NCBI RefSeq assembly: GCF_000002985.6
Contig: NC_003282.8
Location: 1,302,001 to 1,366,000, forward strand
DNA from: Caenorhabditis elegans
Taxonomy: Eukaryota > Nematoda > Chromadorea > Rhabditida > Rhabditidae
DNA: 64,000 bases
Direction: 5' to 3'
The translations under genes and the position numbers were made by a program. Of this stretch, positions 1-20,200 are shown one piece after another; positions within the stretch are counted from its first letter, which is position 1, and the number at the start of each line of letters is the position of its first letter. The notes beneath the pieces are model-generated. The model saw only the letters and a program-made list of their open reading frames with translations. It did no database searches and was not told the origin of the DNA.

Positions 1-7644
<7,644 letters not shown>

Positions 7645-8223
7645 CGAAAACTGGAAAAAATTGGGGATTTTTGGATTAAAATTGGGAAAAATACGATTAA
7701 AGTGTGCGAAAACAATGAAAAATCACTGGAAATTCGTTAAAACCTTCGGATTTTTATAAAAGAACAATTTTAATCATTTTTAATTTCAAAAAGTGTTTTA
7801 AAATCCAGAAAATCTGATTTTCTGCCTATTTTCTGGCCGATTTATCGTTTTATGTAAGTAATTTGACTTCAATCTTCACTTTTTCACTTAAAAAACTTCG
7901 AAAAAAGCGAAAAATCTATGGAAAATAAAATAAAAACCGAAAAAAAAAAAGAATTTCGAAAATAAAAATTTTCCGCACTACGACACTCCGAAATCCCGCC
8001 GCGCGTGTTGTTTAGCGCTTTTAAAAATTGGCGCGAACGCGCAGGTGTTCAAACACTGTCCGTCGATTTTTCTCGCATTCCTCACAATTCTGTCGCTTTA
8101 TAGCCGGCTTTCGCGCAAATTTTTGTGTAAATTACGTTAAAGTCACTTAAATTCAAGTTTTCCAGTGCGAAAAACTAACAAACTACTTGTTGCAACTCGG
8201 AAATTCAAAAAGTTGATTCGCAA
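7645..8223. promoter_or_regulatory. divergent promoter between helicase and BAZ-like gene
   Basis: The 579 bases separate two start codons pointing away from each other, so both genes are probably transcribed from here. At 8029-8041 TTGGCGCGAACGC contains, on the opposite strand, TTCGCGCCAA, which fits the E2F consensus TTTSGCGC apart from one base; this is a suggestion only. A TTTTCCAG acceptor at 8159-8166 could receive a spliced leader for the rightward gene. No coding sequence is seen. Confidence 0.6.
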
Positions 8224-11200
8224 ATGAGCCAGCGATCATTTGGAAGTGAAATTGGAAATATGACGGCTGCTACGAATTCGAATGATATTGCGGAGTAAGT
8301 TTAAACGTGAATTTAAATTTAAAATGTTTTAAATAAAAAAATAAATTTTTTTTTAACTTATTTCTCGATTCTCCAAAATTTTGAGAGTTCTTTTTATTGT
8401 TTCTGGTGTAAAATTCAACGTTCTCTTCATTTTTCACATTGAAAACCCGTGAAAATCACTAAAAACCACTGGAAATTCATGAAAATCCAATAAAAACCAA
8501 TGGGTGTGCAAGCGCGCCCCATTGCGAATATTTGAATTGTTTTTCGTTTTCGACTTTTTTTCTCCGAATTTCGAGCCAAATTTCTCTCTTTTTCCAGCGT
8601 TTCGCTCGCCACACCACTAAAATCGACGGAACAAATGGAAAAGTCGGAAAATGGGACAGGTTAGTGCCGAAAAATCGTGAATTTCCACCCGATTTTCACC
8701 TAGAAACCCGAAATTCCACAAAATAATGTTTCTTTTTTCAGCCGTCTCCCGCCTCCCAAAGCCACTCGCCATTGAAGTTTACTCGAAAGTTCACAATAGT
8801 GAGTGAAAAACCCAGAAATTGTGGATTTTTCATCAAAAATCTCCAAATTTTCGCTAGAAAACTAGATTTTTCGCGGAAAAATCCCCCAATTTTCAGGCAA
8901 TTTATCAGAAGATGACCTTCTCGACGAAATTGAAGACCTAATTGATGAGAAATTCTTTGCCGGAGAGAAATTAATGAGCTCTGGCAAAGAATATACAGTG
9001 GTTTCCAGTGAAAAACGCGGTGGGCTCACACTTTACACAATGGAGGACGGCACCAAAATTGGACATCGCGATTTGAGGTGAAAATTGATGGAATTGCATG
9101 GTTTTCGGTGGAAAAATGTGGCGAAAAACCGTTGAATTTCGCTTATAAATCGGAGTTTTAGGCCAAAAATGACTAAAATCGTTAAATTTTCAGATTTTTC
9201 ATGCAACAAATTTGAAAATTCCGCATTTTTTCTTCATTTTTCACCCAAAAAAAAAACCACTAAAGTTACAGGTTTTCATGAAAAATTGCTTATTTTAACC
9301 GAAAAATAACAAAAAATTGATTTTTTAATTCATTTCCCACGATTTTTACTTCAAAATTATCATTTTTAGGTCATTTTTTGAATTGAAAAACGGATTTTTA
9401 GATCTTTCCTGAGCAAAAATGGGGTTTTTTTCATTGAAAAATCGAGAATATCCCAATTTTTTAACCGGTAAATACGCTGAAATCGTGTTTTTCAGCCAAT
9501 TTTAGACCTTTTTAAGTGAAATATAAAGTAAATCCACAAAATAGCTGCAAAAATGCGTAATTTTCAACATTTTTGCATGAAAAATCCAAAAATTTTCATG
9601 TTTTTTGATTAAAAACTCATAAAATTCGAGATTTTTGGACGGAAAATGCTTTAAAATATAATAATTTCACATAAAAAATGCTGAAATTTTTCATTTTTGC
9701 TATAAAAAATTTGAAAAATGTCAATTTTCAGCCAAAAAAGGGTCTCTCAGTGGGCGAAATTACGAAAAATGGCCATTTTTGCACTAAAAATCCCAGAAAA
9801 TTCATTAAAATTTCCTCGAAAACCCGAAATTTCCAGTGAAAATTTATGGAAAATTAGTTTTTTCGTTCAAAAATTCGATTTTCCAGACAAAATGTCCACA
9901 AAAATTTGATTTTGCGGTGAAAAGTGTAAAAAACTGCAATTTTTTTTTTCAAAAATCCGTTTAAAAAGAGTCTGAAAAAGTTCAAAGATGTAATTTTGGA
10001 TGAAAATTGTGTGAAATTTCACAATTTGGCGCTTAAATTGTCTCAAAAATAAGTGGAAATTACACTTTTTATGAAGAAAAATCCAAAATTTTAGAGAAAA
10101 AACCCTAATTTTCCCTCAATTTTCAGACGAAAAAAGGGTCTATCAGTGGAAGAAATCAAGAAAATCGCCATTGAAGATGCTGAATTTGTGGATGAAAAGC
10201 AGTGGAAAGTCCGGGAAGAACTGCTCGCCGAGAATCCGATTCGTGAAATTAAAAAATATGCTCCAATATTCTCAGCAAATCGGAAATCTACGCCGAAAAC
10301 TGCTCAGCTCAGTGTGGCGGCAGAAGCCGATGATTCAGATGTACAAGAGGTGTCAATGGATGCTGAAAGTGGAGCAGAAGCTGCAAATAAAAGTGCTATG
10401 GTACGGGAAAATTTCGATTTTTAGCTGGAAAATTGAGAGAAAAATCTGATTTTTCGGAGAGGAAAAGTAAAGAAAAATCAGGATGTTAGCTGAAAATTGA
10501 AAAAAAAAGTAGATTTTCAGCTGAAAAATTGACAGAAACGCTATTTTTGTAGTCAAAGCTCGATTTTTCGTAGTAAAAATACAGAAAAATTAGGATTTTT
10601 CCTAAAAAATTGAATAAAACAGTGAAAAAATCGTGATTTTGACAGAGATCAACTAAATTCCGATGATTTTTAGCTTTAAAATTGACAAAATTTGTGAGAA
10701 ATTAGATTTTTCGACTGAGAAATTGAGAAAAACGCCATTTTTCATAGTAAAAAATGAGGAAAAATGGGATTTTTATTTGTAAATTTCTGAAAAAACGAGA
10801 AAAATTGGATACATTTTGTGAAAAATCGAGAAAAAAACCACATTTTACAGTGAAAAATTGACTAAAATCTCGCAAAAATCGCCAAAATTGTGCCAATTTT
10901 CACCAAAAACTGTTAGAAAATATAATTTTTTAATGTAAAAATTGACAAAAATCATGCGAAATTTCCAATTTTCTGAGAACTTTCTGTTGAAACTTGTGAA
11001 AAAACCGAAAATTTTTGCAGAAAACTCCACGTGGAGCTCCGCGAGCATCTGGAGGCCCTGTGATCCTCTCGAGCCGCCGTTTACAAGAAAAACAGAAGGA
11101 AAAAGATGAAAAAGAGAAGGAAAAACTGGAGAAAAAGCAGAAAGAACAGGAAGAGAAGAAGCAGAAAAAAGAAGAGGAAAAGGCGAAAAAACTGAAAGAA

Positions 11201-14200
11201 AAAGAGGAAAAATTGAAGGAAAAAGAGGAAAAAGCGGCACGAAAAGCTGAGAAAAAGGAGAAAAATAATGGAACTATGGACAAATTTTTGAAAAAAGACA
11301 CGGGCTCACCGAGCAGCAAAAATGCACCGTTATTCTCACCGTCGAAATGGGGAGAGAAGCGGATTGCTGTCGGAGTGAAAAAGATGGAAGATGCGTGGAA
11401 ACGGCGCGATTTGGAGGTAAAAATGCAGAAAATTTGGAAAAAAAATGGAGCCAAAATGAAAACTATGTTTTTTTTTGGTTGAAAATTGTCTAGAAATTGC
11501 TAAAAATGGCTTAAATGTCCCTAAAAATCAATCGTATTTTGACTAAAAATTGTTTTGAATTTGAGAAAAAGCGCATTGAATTCGCTAAAATTAGCCAAAA
11601 TCGTCTTAAGATTGTCATATTTTTGTGTGAACTTTTTTTTTTTGAATTGACGAAAACTCCTTGAAAATTGAGAAAATTTGGAAAAAATGAGCCAAAACGC
11701 TTTGATTTTGAACAAAAAAGGCTCAAAATTGTTCAAAAATCGTTAAAACTGGCTTAAAATTGCTTGAAATGCCTCTGAAATTTTGTATTTTGACTGAAAA
11801 TTGCCGGAAAATTGTGAAAAAGTGCAAAGAATTCGGCAAAATCAGCAAAATGTGCCTTAAAATTGCCCGATTTTTGCTAAAAGTTAACGAAAACTTGGAA
11901 AAAATTGAGCCAAATATCTCTATTTTTGACTGAAAATTGGCTGAAAAAGTGACAAAAATGGCTAAAAATTACTCGAAATCGCTCTAATTTTGATGAAAAC
12001 CCATTGGAAAACTGAGAAATATCACAGAAATTGCCCCTAAAATCAAGAAAATGACTGAAAATAAGCTAGAAATGCTGTAATTTTTTGCTGAAAATTGACT
12101 AAATTTGAGAAAATTGTGATAATTTTCGGATTTTTCCGAGAATTTTTACATGAAATTTCATCGTTTTCATCGATTTTTTGCCATTTTTTTCCCTAAAAGT
12201 GTGGAACTCAAAAATTTGTCTGAAAATGTTAATTTTCGACTTCAGATTTTTTGACTTTTTGCTGGAAATTAGCGAAAATTTCATCAAATTTTCGAGGTTT
12301 TCGGCGTGAAAATTTGTGTTTTTACAGTAAAAAACTCGAAAAACTTCACATTTTAACGATTTTCGGCTAAAAAAAATCAGTTTTCGGTCGAATTTTAGGA
12401 TGAAAAACATGATTTTTAAGCTGAAATCGTCGGATTTTTGCCAATTTCATTTTTTTTTTCAACAAATCTGAAGATTTTCAGCATTTTTATGTGAAATTAG
12501 GCTATTTGGAGCATTTTCAGTCCTTTTTTTCTCGGTTTTTAGATAAAAAATTGAGTTTTTTGTTGAAAAAACAGTTTTTTATAGAAAAAATGACGAATTT
12601 AAGTATATTTTGAGTACTATTTTCCGTCAAAAAAAGCGTAATTTTCTTGATTTTTATATTTGAAAAAAATTCAAAATATCAATCTCTAAGCCTAAACCTA
12701 AGCCTAACCCTCTTAAAAAGGGAGAAATTTGCCGATGTTCAGCTAAAACCATCAGAAATATCGCAAAAACGGGAGTAAAAATAGATGAAATAGGCCAAAA
12801 ATTGCAAAAAAAAATCCATGAAAATGCCCAGAAAACCCACATTTTTCAAGGCTTTTTGGTAGAAAATGCACTAAAATCTCTCAAAAATCCGCGAAAAACT
12901 GAAAGAAAATTAATTAAAATCGGTTAAAATATAGTGAAAATTGTCGAAAACTACCGAAATTTGATTGAAAATTACTTGAAAATTGCCAAGTTTGGGCGAA
13001 ATCAAACTTAAAATTCATAAAAACTTATGGAAAATGTAGAAATTTTCCAATTTTTCCATCGCTTTTTTGCTCAATTTGCCAAATTTTCAGTCAAATTTCG
13101 GCTGTTTTCGACAATTTTCGGTATATTTTAACCGATTTTAATTGATTTTCTTTCAGTTTTTCGCGACCTTTTCAGAGTTTTTAGTGCATTTTCTACCAAA
13201 AATCTTGAAAATTGTGGTTTTCTGCGTCCACTGACGCCAAGCCGGAGCCCGATTTTCAGCGATTTTAATAATGTTTTTTTTTGCAGCTGTACAACGAAGC
13301 GTGCTCGTGGTGTGAGAAGAATCTTTCCGGCAATCAAAGATCCACTTTTGAGAATCCGATTTTCAAATTTTCTGTTCAAAAGCTCGTCGATAAAGCCAAG
13401 GATCGTGCTCATATGAAAGGAATGAAATGGGCTCAAAAAGCCGAATTTAAGGCTGAAATGAGTGAAAAACGAAAGGAATTGTATCAAAAATTTGAGCCTA
13501 AGATTAAAGCATGGTTTAATGAGGTAAATTTTCAGATTTTCCGCCGCTGGAAATTCCTTAAAATTGGCGTGAAAATGGCCCCCCCCCCAAAACTCTGAGA
13601 AAACGCGATAATTTAACTGGAAATTTGGTCAAAAAGCTCTAAAATTCGTGGTAAATCTTGTGAAAATCTGAAAAAATTTTGGCTTAAAATTGTTAAATAT
13701 CAGCGGAAATTGAGAAAATAGCTGAAATTCAAAAAAAATTTGGCCTGAAAATGCCAAATTTTAGCTCAAAAACCATCAGAAATTTGGTGGCAAAAACCGG
13801 AGTAAAAATGGATAAAATAGGCGATAAATTGCAGAAAAATCCATGAAAAAAAACACAGAAAACCATATTTTTCAAGATTTTTGGTAGAAAATGCACTAAA
13901 ATCTCTCAAAAATTCGCGAAAAACTGAAAGAAAATCAATTAAAATCGGTTAAAATATACCGAAAATTGTCGAAAACAGCCGAAATTTGACTGAAAATTTG
14001 GCAAATTGAGCAAAAAATCGATGAAAAATTGGAAAATTTCTACATTTTTCATAAGTTTTTATGAATTTTAAGTCTGATTTCGCCCAAATTTGGCAATTTT
14101 CAAGTAATTTTCAATCAAATTTCGGTCGTTTTCGACAATTTTCACTATATTTTAACCGGTTTTAATTGATTTTCTCTCAGTTTTTCGCGAATTTTTGAGA

Positions 14201-17200
14201 GATTTTAGTGATTTTTCTAACAAAAATCTTGAAAAATGTGGGTTTCTGCGTATTTTCATGGATTTTTTTTTTCATTTTTTGGCCTATTTCATCTATTTTT
14301 TTACTCCCGTTTTTGCGATATTTCTGATGGTTTTAGCTGAAAATTGGCAAATTTAAGCTAAAAATTCTTTGATTTTCTACTGAATTTTCTCTAAATTTCA
14401 GCTCTTTTCAAGTTTTCCGCTGAAAATTGGCAATTTCAAGTCAAATTTTCACTGAATTTAACAGTTTTCGACCAATTTTCTGCCATTTTCCATGTATTTT
14501 CAGTTGGAATTTGCCAAAAATTTACAGATTTTCCCATATTTCCCCCCCGAATTTCAGCTTTTTGACCGAATTTTTAGCTGAAATTTGGCAATTTTAGGCC
14601 AAAATTTTGCAGATTTTCACAAAATTTTTCACGAATTTCAGAGATTTTCATGTTTTTAGCTGAAAATTTTGCAGATTTTCACTGAATTTTCACAAAATTT
14701 CAGCTTTTTCACCGAATTTTTGCCATTTTACATGTATTTTCAGTTGAAATTTGGCAATTTTAGGCCAAAATTTTGCAGATTTTCACTGAATTTACTCTGA
14801 TTTTCCGCTTTTTGACCAAAATTTCTGTTTTTTTTTCATCATATTTTCACCCTAAATTCACTAAATTTTCTTTTTTCAGGACATTGCTCTCGACGATTTG
14901 CTCGTAACATGTGAAAATTTGGAGCTTTTGGACGCAAAACGTGTCAATTGTGACGAAGAACTGCTCAAATGTCTGGAAATTTCGCAGTTTTTCGTTTCAA
15001 TGCGAAAAATTTTGCTATGGAACGAGAATATCACTGCCGAACAGCTTCGTGATGATCTTCACGGAGGATTTGATGGATTTAAGCGATCCACGTACAAAAT
15101 GATTGCAAATTTGTTGGAAACTGCGCTTCAGGTGCGGCGGGAAATTCCTGTTTTTCAGCTCGAAAAACGCGAAAATTCGGAATTTTAACCCGAAAAATGG
15201 CGGCGGAATTCGACAAATTTCAAGCTTTTCAGCTGAAAATCTGTCGAATTTCGCAGTTTTTACCTGAAATTCAGCTAAATTTTGTTGAGGTTTTGAACTG
15301 AAAATCTGCCAAATTTCGCTGACTTTTGGCTGAAAAATCGGCTTTTTCAGCTAAAAAATCGTCAATTCAATTTCAGATTTTTAACCAGAAATTGAGCTAA
15401 ATTTTGAATTTTTGGCTTAAAAATTTGCCAAATTTTGTCATTATTTAGTGAGAAATCTGTGAAATCTTAGACTTTTTTTTTGCTAAAAATTCGTCACATT
15501 TCGAATTTTTAAGCTAAAATTTGCCAAATTTTGCAGTTTTTAGCTGAAAATTCGAGATTTTCAGCAAAAAATCCGCCAAATTTCGAATTTTTTAGCTGAA
15601 AATTCGTCAAATTTCAGATTTCTAGCTGAAAATCTGCCAAATTTTGGATTTTTTAGCTAAAAAATCGTCAAAATTTTCCACTTTTAGTTGAAAATTCAAA
15701 AATTTTGAATTTTTTTAGCTGTAAATTCGTCAAATTTCAGATTTCTAGCTGAAAATCTGTCAAATTTTTACATTTTTTAGCTGAAAATTGGCTAAATTTT
15801 GACTTTTCGGCTGAAAATATATCGAATTTCGGTGTTTTTTTTTCGGTTGAAATCCGTCTAATATTGAAAATTTTAGCTGAAAATTTCTCGAAATTCGAGA
15901 AATTTAGCTTAAAATCCGCCGAATTTTGTCATTTTCAGTGAGAAATCTGTCAAATTCCTGACTTTTCAATTGAAAATTAGTCAGTTTTGAGCCAAAATTT
16001 TCAACTTTTTCAGCAAAATTTTACTTTTTTACAGCTAAAAACCCCAATTTTCCCCCTAAAAAATGCAAATTTTTCAGGAAAAAGAGCACGAAAAGGCGGC
16101 TCATTGCAACGCTCGACTCTCGGAATTCCCAATAAATGAGCACACAATCTCAGAGCTCATTCGCGCATTTTTCATTGGAAGTACAGAAACTTCGTTCAAA
16201 AGAGACGGAAAACGTGCTGCTCGCGGAGCCCACGATGATGACGATGAGGAGGATGGTGATGAGGAAGAGATGGATTCACGGGAAAAAGTTGTAGAAATTG
16301 AGGAAAAACCGGAAGAAAATGTGGAAAATGGCGCTGCTGAAAATGGAGAAATCGGAGACGATGAGGAGGAAAATTCGGAATCGGAGCTCCAAAAACAGCG
16401 AATTTTGGCTCTTTTCGCAGATTCGTGTCATATTTATGAGCTCCCCGCTGGTGCACAGCTTGAAGTTCTCTGTGCAATGAAAGAAGTTGTACATGGGCTC
16501 CCAATTATTCGAGAATGGTTCCTGAGGGATGCTAACTCGGAAAAGCTCACCGAGCACAAGAAGGAGGCCAATCGGATTCGGAATGAGGTGTGAAAATGCG
16601 AAAAATGTGACCTAATTTTGGAGAAAATTCGGTGAAAATCAGAAAAATTGACTCATTTTGGCTCAGAGAGCTCTATTTTTACCCTGAAATTGCTTAAAAA
16701 CGAGAAAAAATTTTTGAAATTGACTGAAAAATGCACGAATTTTGGCTAAAAAGCTGAAATTTTAGCCCCACAAAGTTGAAATTTTGACCAAAAACTCCAA
16801 AATTTCGGTAATTAAACTCGATTTTTTACTGCAAAAAGTTGAAAAAAAATTTTTTTGGCAATAAGTCTGCTATTTTCTCTGAAAAAGCCTGAATTTTGGC
16901 CAAAAAAACCGGATTTTTTTGACAATTTCTTTGAGAAAAGCGAACATTTCTACAAACAAAAAAAAACGGAAAAATCGGTAAAAAATGATATATTTTCAAT
17001 GTAAAATAGTTCAAAAACAGTATTTGTCAACCTAAAAATTAGAGTTTTCATTGAAAAAACTCGACAATTTCGGCAAAAATGTTAGAATTCCGACCAAAAA
17101 TGCTGAAATTTTTGCTGAAAAACCTAAATTTTAACCCAAAAAGCTAGAATTTTGATTTAAAAATTGAAATTTTCAGCAAAAATGCAACAATTTTGAAGGA

Positions 17201-20200
17201 AAATATCTTAAAAACCGAGTATTCGACATAAAATCTGGAAAATAATCTGGAAAATTTGTCGGTTTTTTCTGATTTTTCACCCAAAAACGCTGAAACTTTC
17301 GTTGGAAAATTGCAAAAATTTGCCAAAAAATGCTAGAATTTCAGCAATAAAATTGCACTTTAATTCCAGCAGCAACTTCAACATTTTTTGCAATTATTGC
17401 TGAGATACTTAAATTTTAACCCAAAATGCTAGAATTTTGATTAAAAAATTGAAAATTTCAGCAAAAATGCAACAATTTTGAAGGAAAATAGCATCATGCC
17501 GATTAATTAGGTTTTTAAGCTATTTTCCGTCAAAATTGTATCATTTTTGCTGAAAATTTCAATTTTTTAATCAAAATTCTAGCATTTTGGGTTAAAATTT
17601 AAGTATCTCAGCAATAATTGCAAAAAATGTTGAAGTTGCTGCTGGAATTAAAGTGCAATTTTATTGCTGAAATTCTAGCATTTTTTGGCAAATTTTTGCA
17701 ATTTTCCAACGAAAGTTTCAGCGTTTTTGGGTGAAAAATCAGAAAAAACCGACAAATTTTCCAGATTATTTTCCAGATTTTATGTCGAACTCGGTTTTTA
17801 AGATATTTTCCTTCAAAATTGTTGCATTTTTGCTGAAAATTTCAATTTTTCGGTCAAAATTCTAGCATTTTGGGTTAAAATTTTGGTTTTTCAGCAAAAA
17901 ATGCATATTTTCTGGCCGAAATTTCATATTTGTGCAATTATTTTTTTGTTTAAAACCGTTGAAAATCTGCTGGAAAACTATAAAAAACAAGTTGAAACTC
18001 TCTAAAAAAAGTTTCTTTAAAAACTTTAAAAATTAGTTTAAAAACCGTTCTAAAATGCTGAAAATTTGCCATTTTCGAGTGTTTTTTATTCTCAGAATTA
18101 CCTAACTAATTTTACCACTTTCTACTTTTTTCAGATGGAACAATTTCATCAACAACTTCAAGATTTCCCGCCAATTCCAGAGATCACTGAAAGTATGACA
18201 CGTACACAGACACGTGAAGCCGAACAATCACTCCGTCGTCGGGAGAAGCTTGAAAATCAATTGGACACTCTGAAAATCGAATTGGAAGAGAATCGAGAGG
18301 CGACAGCACGTGAAGTTGACGATTTGGAACGAATTTTCCGTGTAGTTCATATTGGAAATGATCGTCATCTGCGGAAATACTATTGGTTCGCTTATAGTTC
18401 AGATGCGGCGATTTGGGTTCAAGATGTAAGGCGATTGGCTTGAAAAGCCTGGAAAAACGGCTTGAAAATCGGAATTTTAGGCTGAAATGGGCCTTGAAAC
18501 CTGCAAAAGTGCCTTGAAATCGAATTTTTGCATCGAAAATGGGTTAAAAAGCCCCAGAAAGCCTTAATCAGCTTCTAAAGCTTAAAAGGTGTGAAAAAAC
18601 GGCTTGAAAATCAAAATTTCAGGCTAAAATAGGCCTTGAAATATCTGAAGGAGCCCTCAAATCGGGTTTTTGTATCGAAAATGGGTTTAGAGCCGTAAAC
18701 AGCTTAGAAAGCCTAAAAAAGCTTGAAAAGCCTGAAACAAAAAGCTCTAAAATAGGAGCTATAGGCTGAAATAGGCCCCCCGAAACATGCAAAAATGCCT
18801 TAAAATCGGCTTTTTGAAGTCGAAAATAAGCTTAGAAAGCCTTACGCAGCTTCTAAAGCTAAAAAAGCCTGAAAAACGGCTCGAAATCAGAATTTCAGGC
18901 TGAAATAGGCCTTGAAACATGTATAAAATAGTGTAAAATTGGCTTGGAACCTGAAAATTTGCTCAACAATTTGTGCATTTTAGACCGAAATTGGCAAAAA
19001 CAAAAAAAACTCTGATTTTTCAAGTGTGAAATTGGACCTAAAATATAAAGATTTTCTTGCAGTTTGGCACCACATCCTACGAGAAATGGGTACGTGATTG
19101 CTCGGAGAAGGGATTTATGGATGTTGAGAGCTCCGACGTTGAAAATCGACCAGAATACGAGGATTTGTGAGTTTACGAGCACGAAAAATTGACAAAAACC
19201 GAGAAAATCTGAAAAAAATCTCAATTGAAAATCGAAAAATAATTAAAAAATTCGACGGAAAATTCGACATTTTTCACAAAAAAAAAAACGTCCAAAAATT
19301 GATTTAAAATCACCGAAAAATTCTAAAAATCAGCTGCATTTTTTTGAGTAAATTTAGGTAGAAAATCACAATTTTTCAGCCAAAAATTGTGAAAAATGTC
19401 CGAAAATAGGTGTGAAGATTTGAAATTTTTCCACAAAAATCAGTCTAAAATATAATAAAAATCACTTGAAATAGTGAAAATTCGTTAAAAAATTCAATTT
19501 GAAAACCTAAAAACACCTTTAAAAAAATTAATAAAATTCGGCGGAAAATTCGAAATTTTTCACAAAAAAAATTGAAAATTGATTCAAAAAGTCGAAAAAT
19601 TGATTTAAAATCACCTAAAATCCGGAAAATTCTCTGTTTTTGGAATAAATTTAAATTTAGGAATCACAAATTTTCATTAAAAAAAAACAGTGAAAAACGA
19701 CTGAAAACTCATTGGAAAATTACAATTTTTCACGAAAAAAGTCTAAAAATTGGTCTATAACCGCCAAAAATGAGCGAAAATTCGAAAAATTAGCTGTTTT
19801 CACACAAATTTTCATCAAAAAAACAGTGAAAAATGACCCAAAATTCGGAATATTAGCGAGGAAAATTCGACATTTTTCACAAAAAAGTCCAAAAATTGAT
19901 TTAAAATCTCCGAAAATTCGAAAAATTAGCCATTTTAAGAGTAAATTTTGGTAGAAAATCACAAATTTTCACCTAAAAATAATGAAAAATGTCCGGAAAT
20001 TGGTGACAATTTTGCGAAATTTTCTCAAAAAACATCAGTTAAAAATGAGAAAATGCCCGTTTTTAAGTGAAAAATTTAACAAAATTTTCAGACCTCTAAC
20101 CTCGAGCCAATCATCTGAAACTTGGTACAAACTTGACACGGAGCCAGCAATCCGTCAGCTTATGACCCAACTGAAAACCAATGGAAAACGAGAGAAATTG

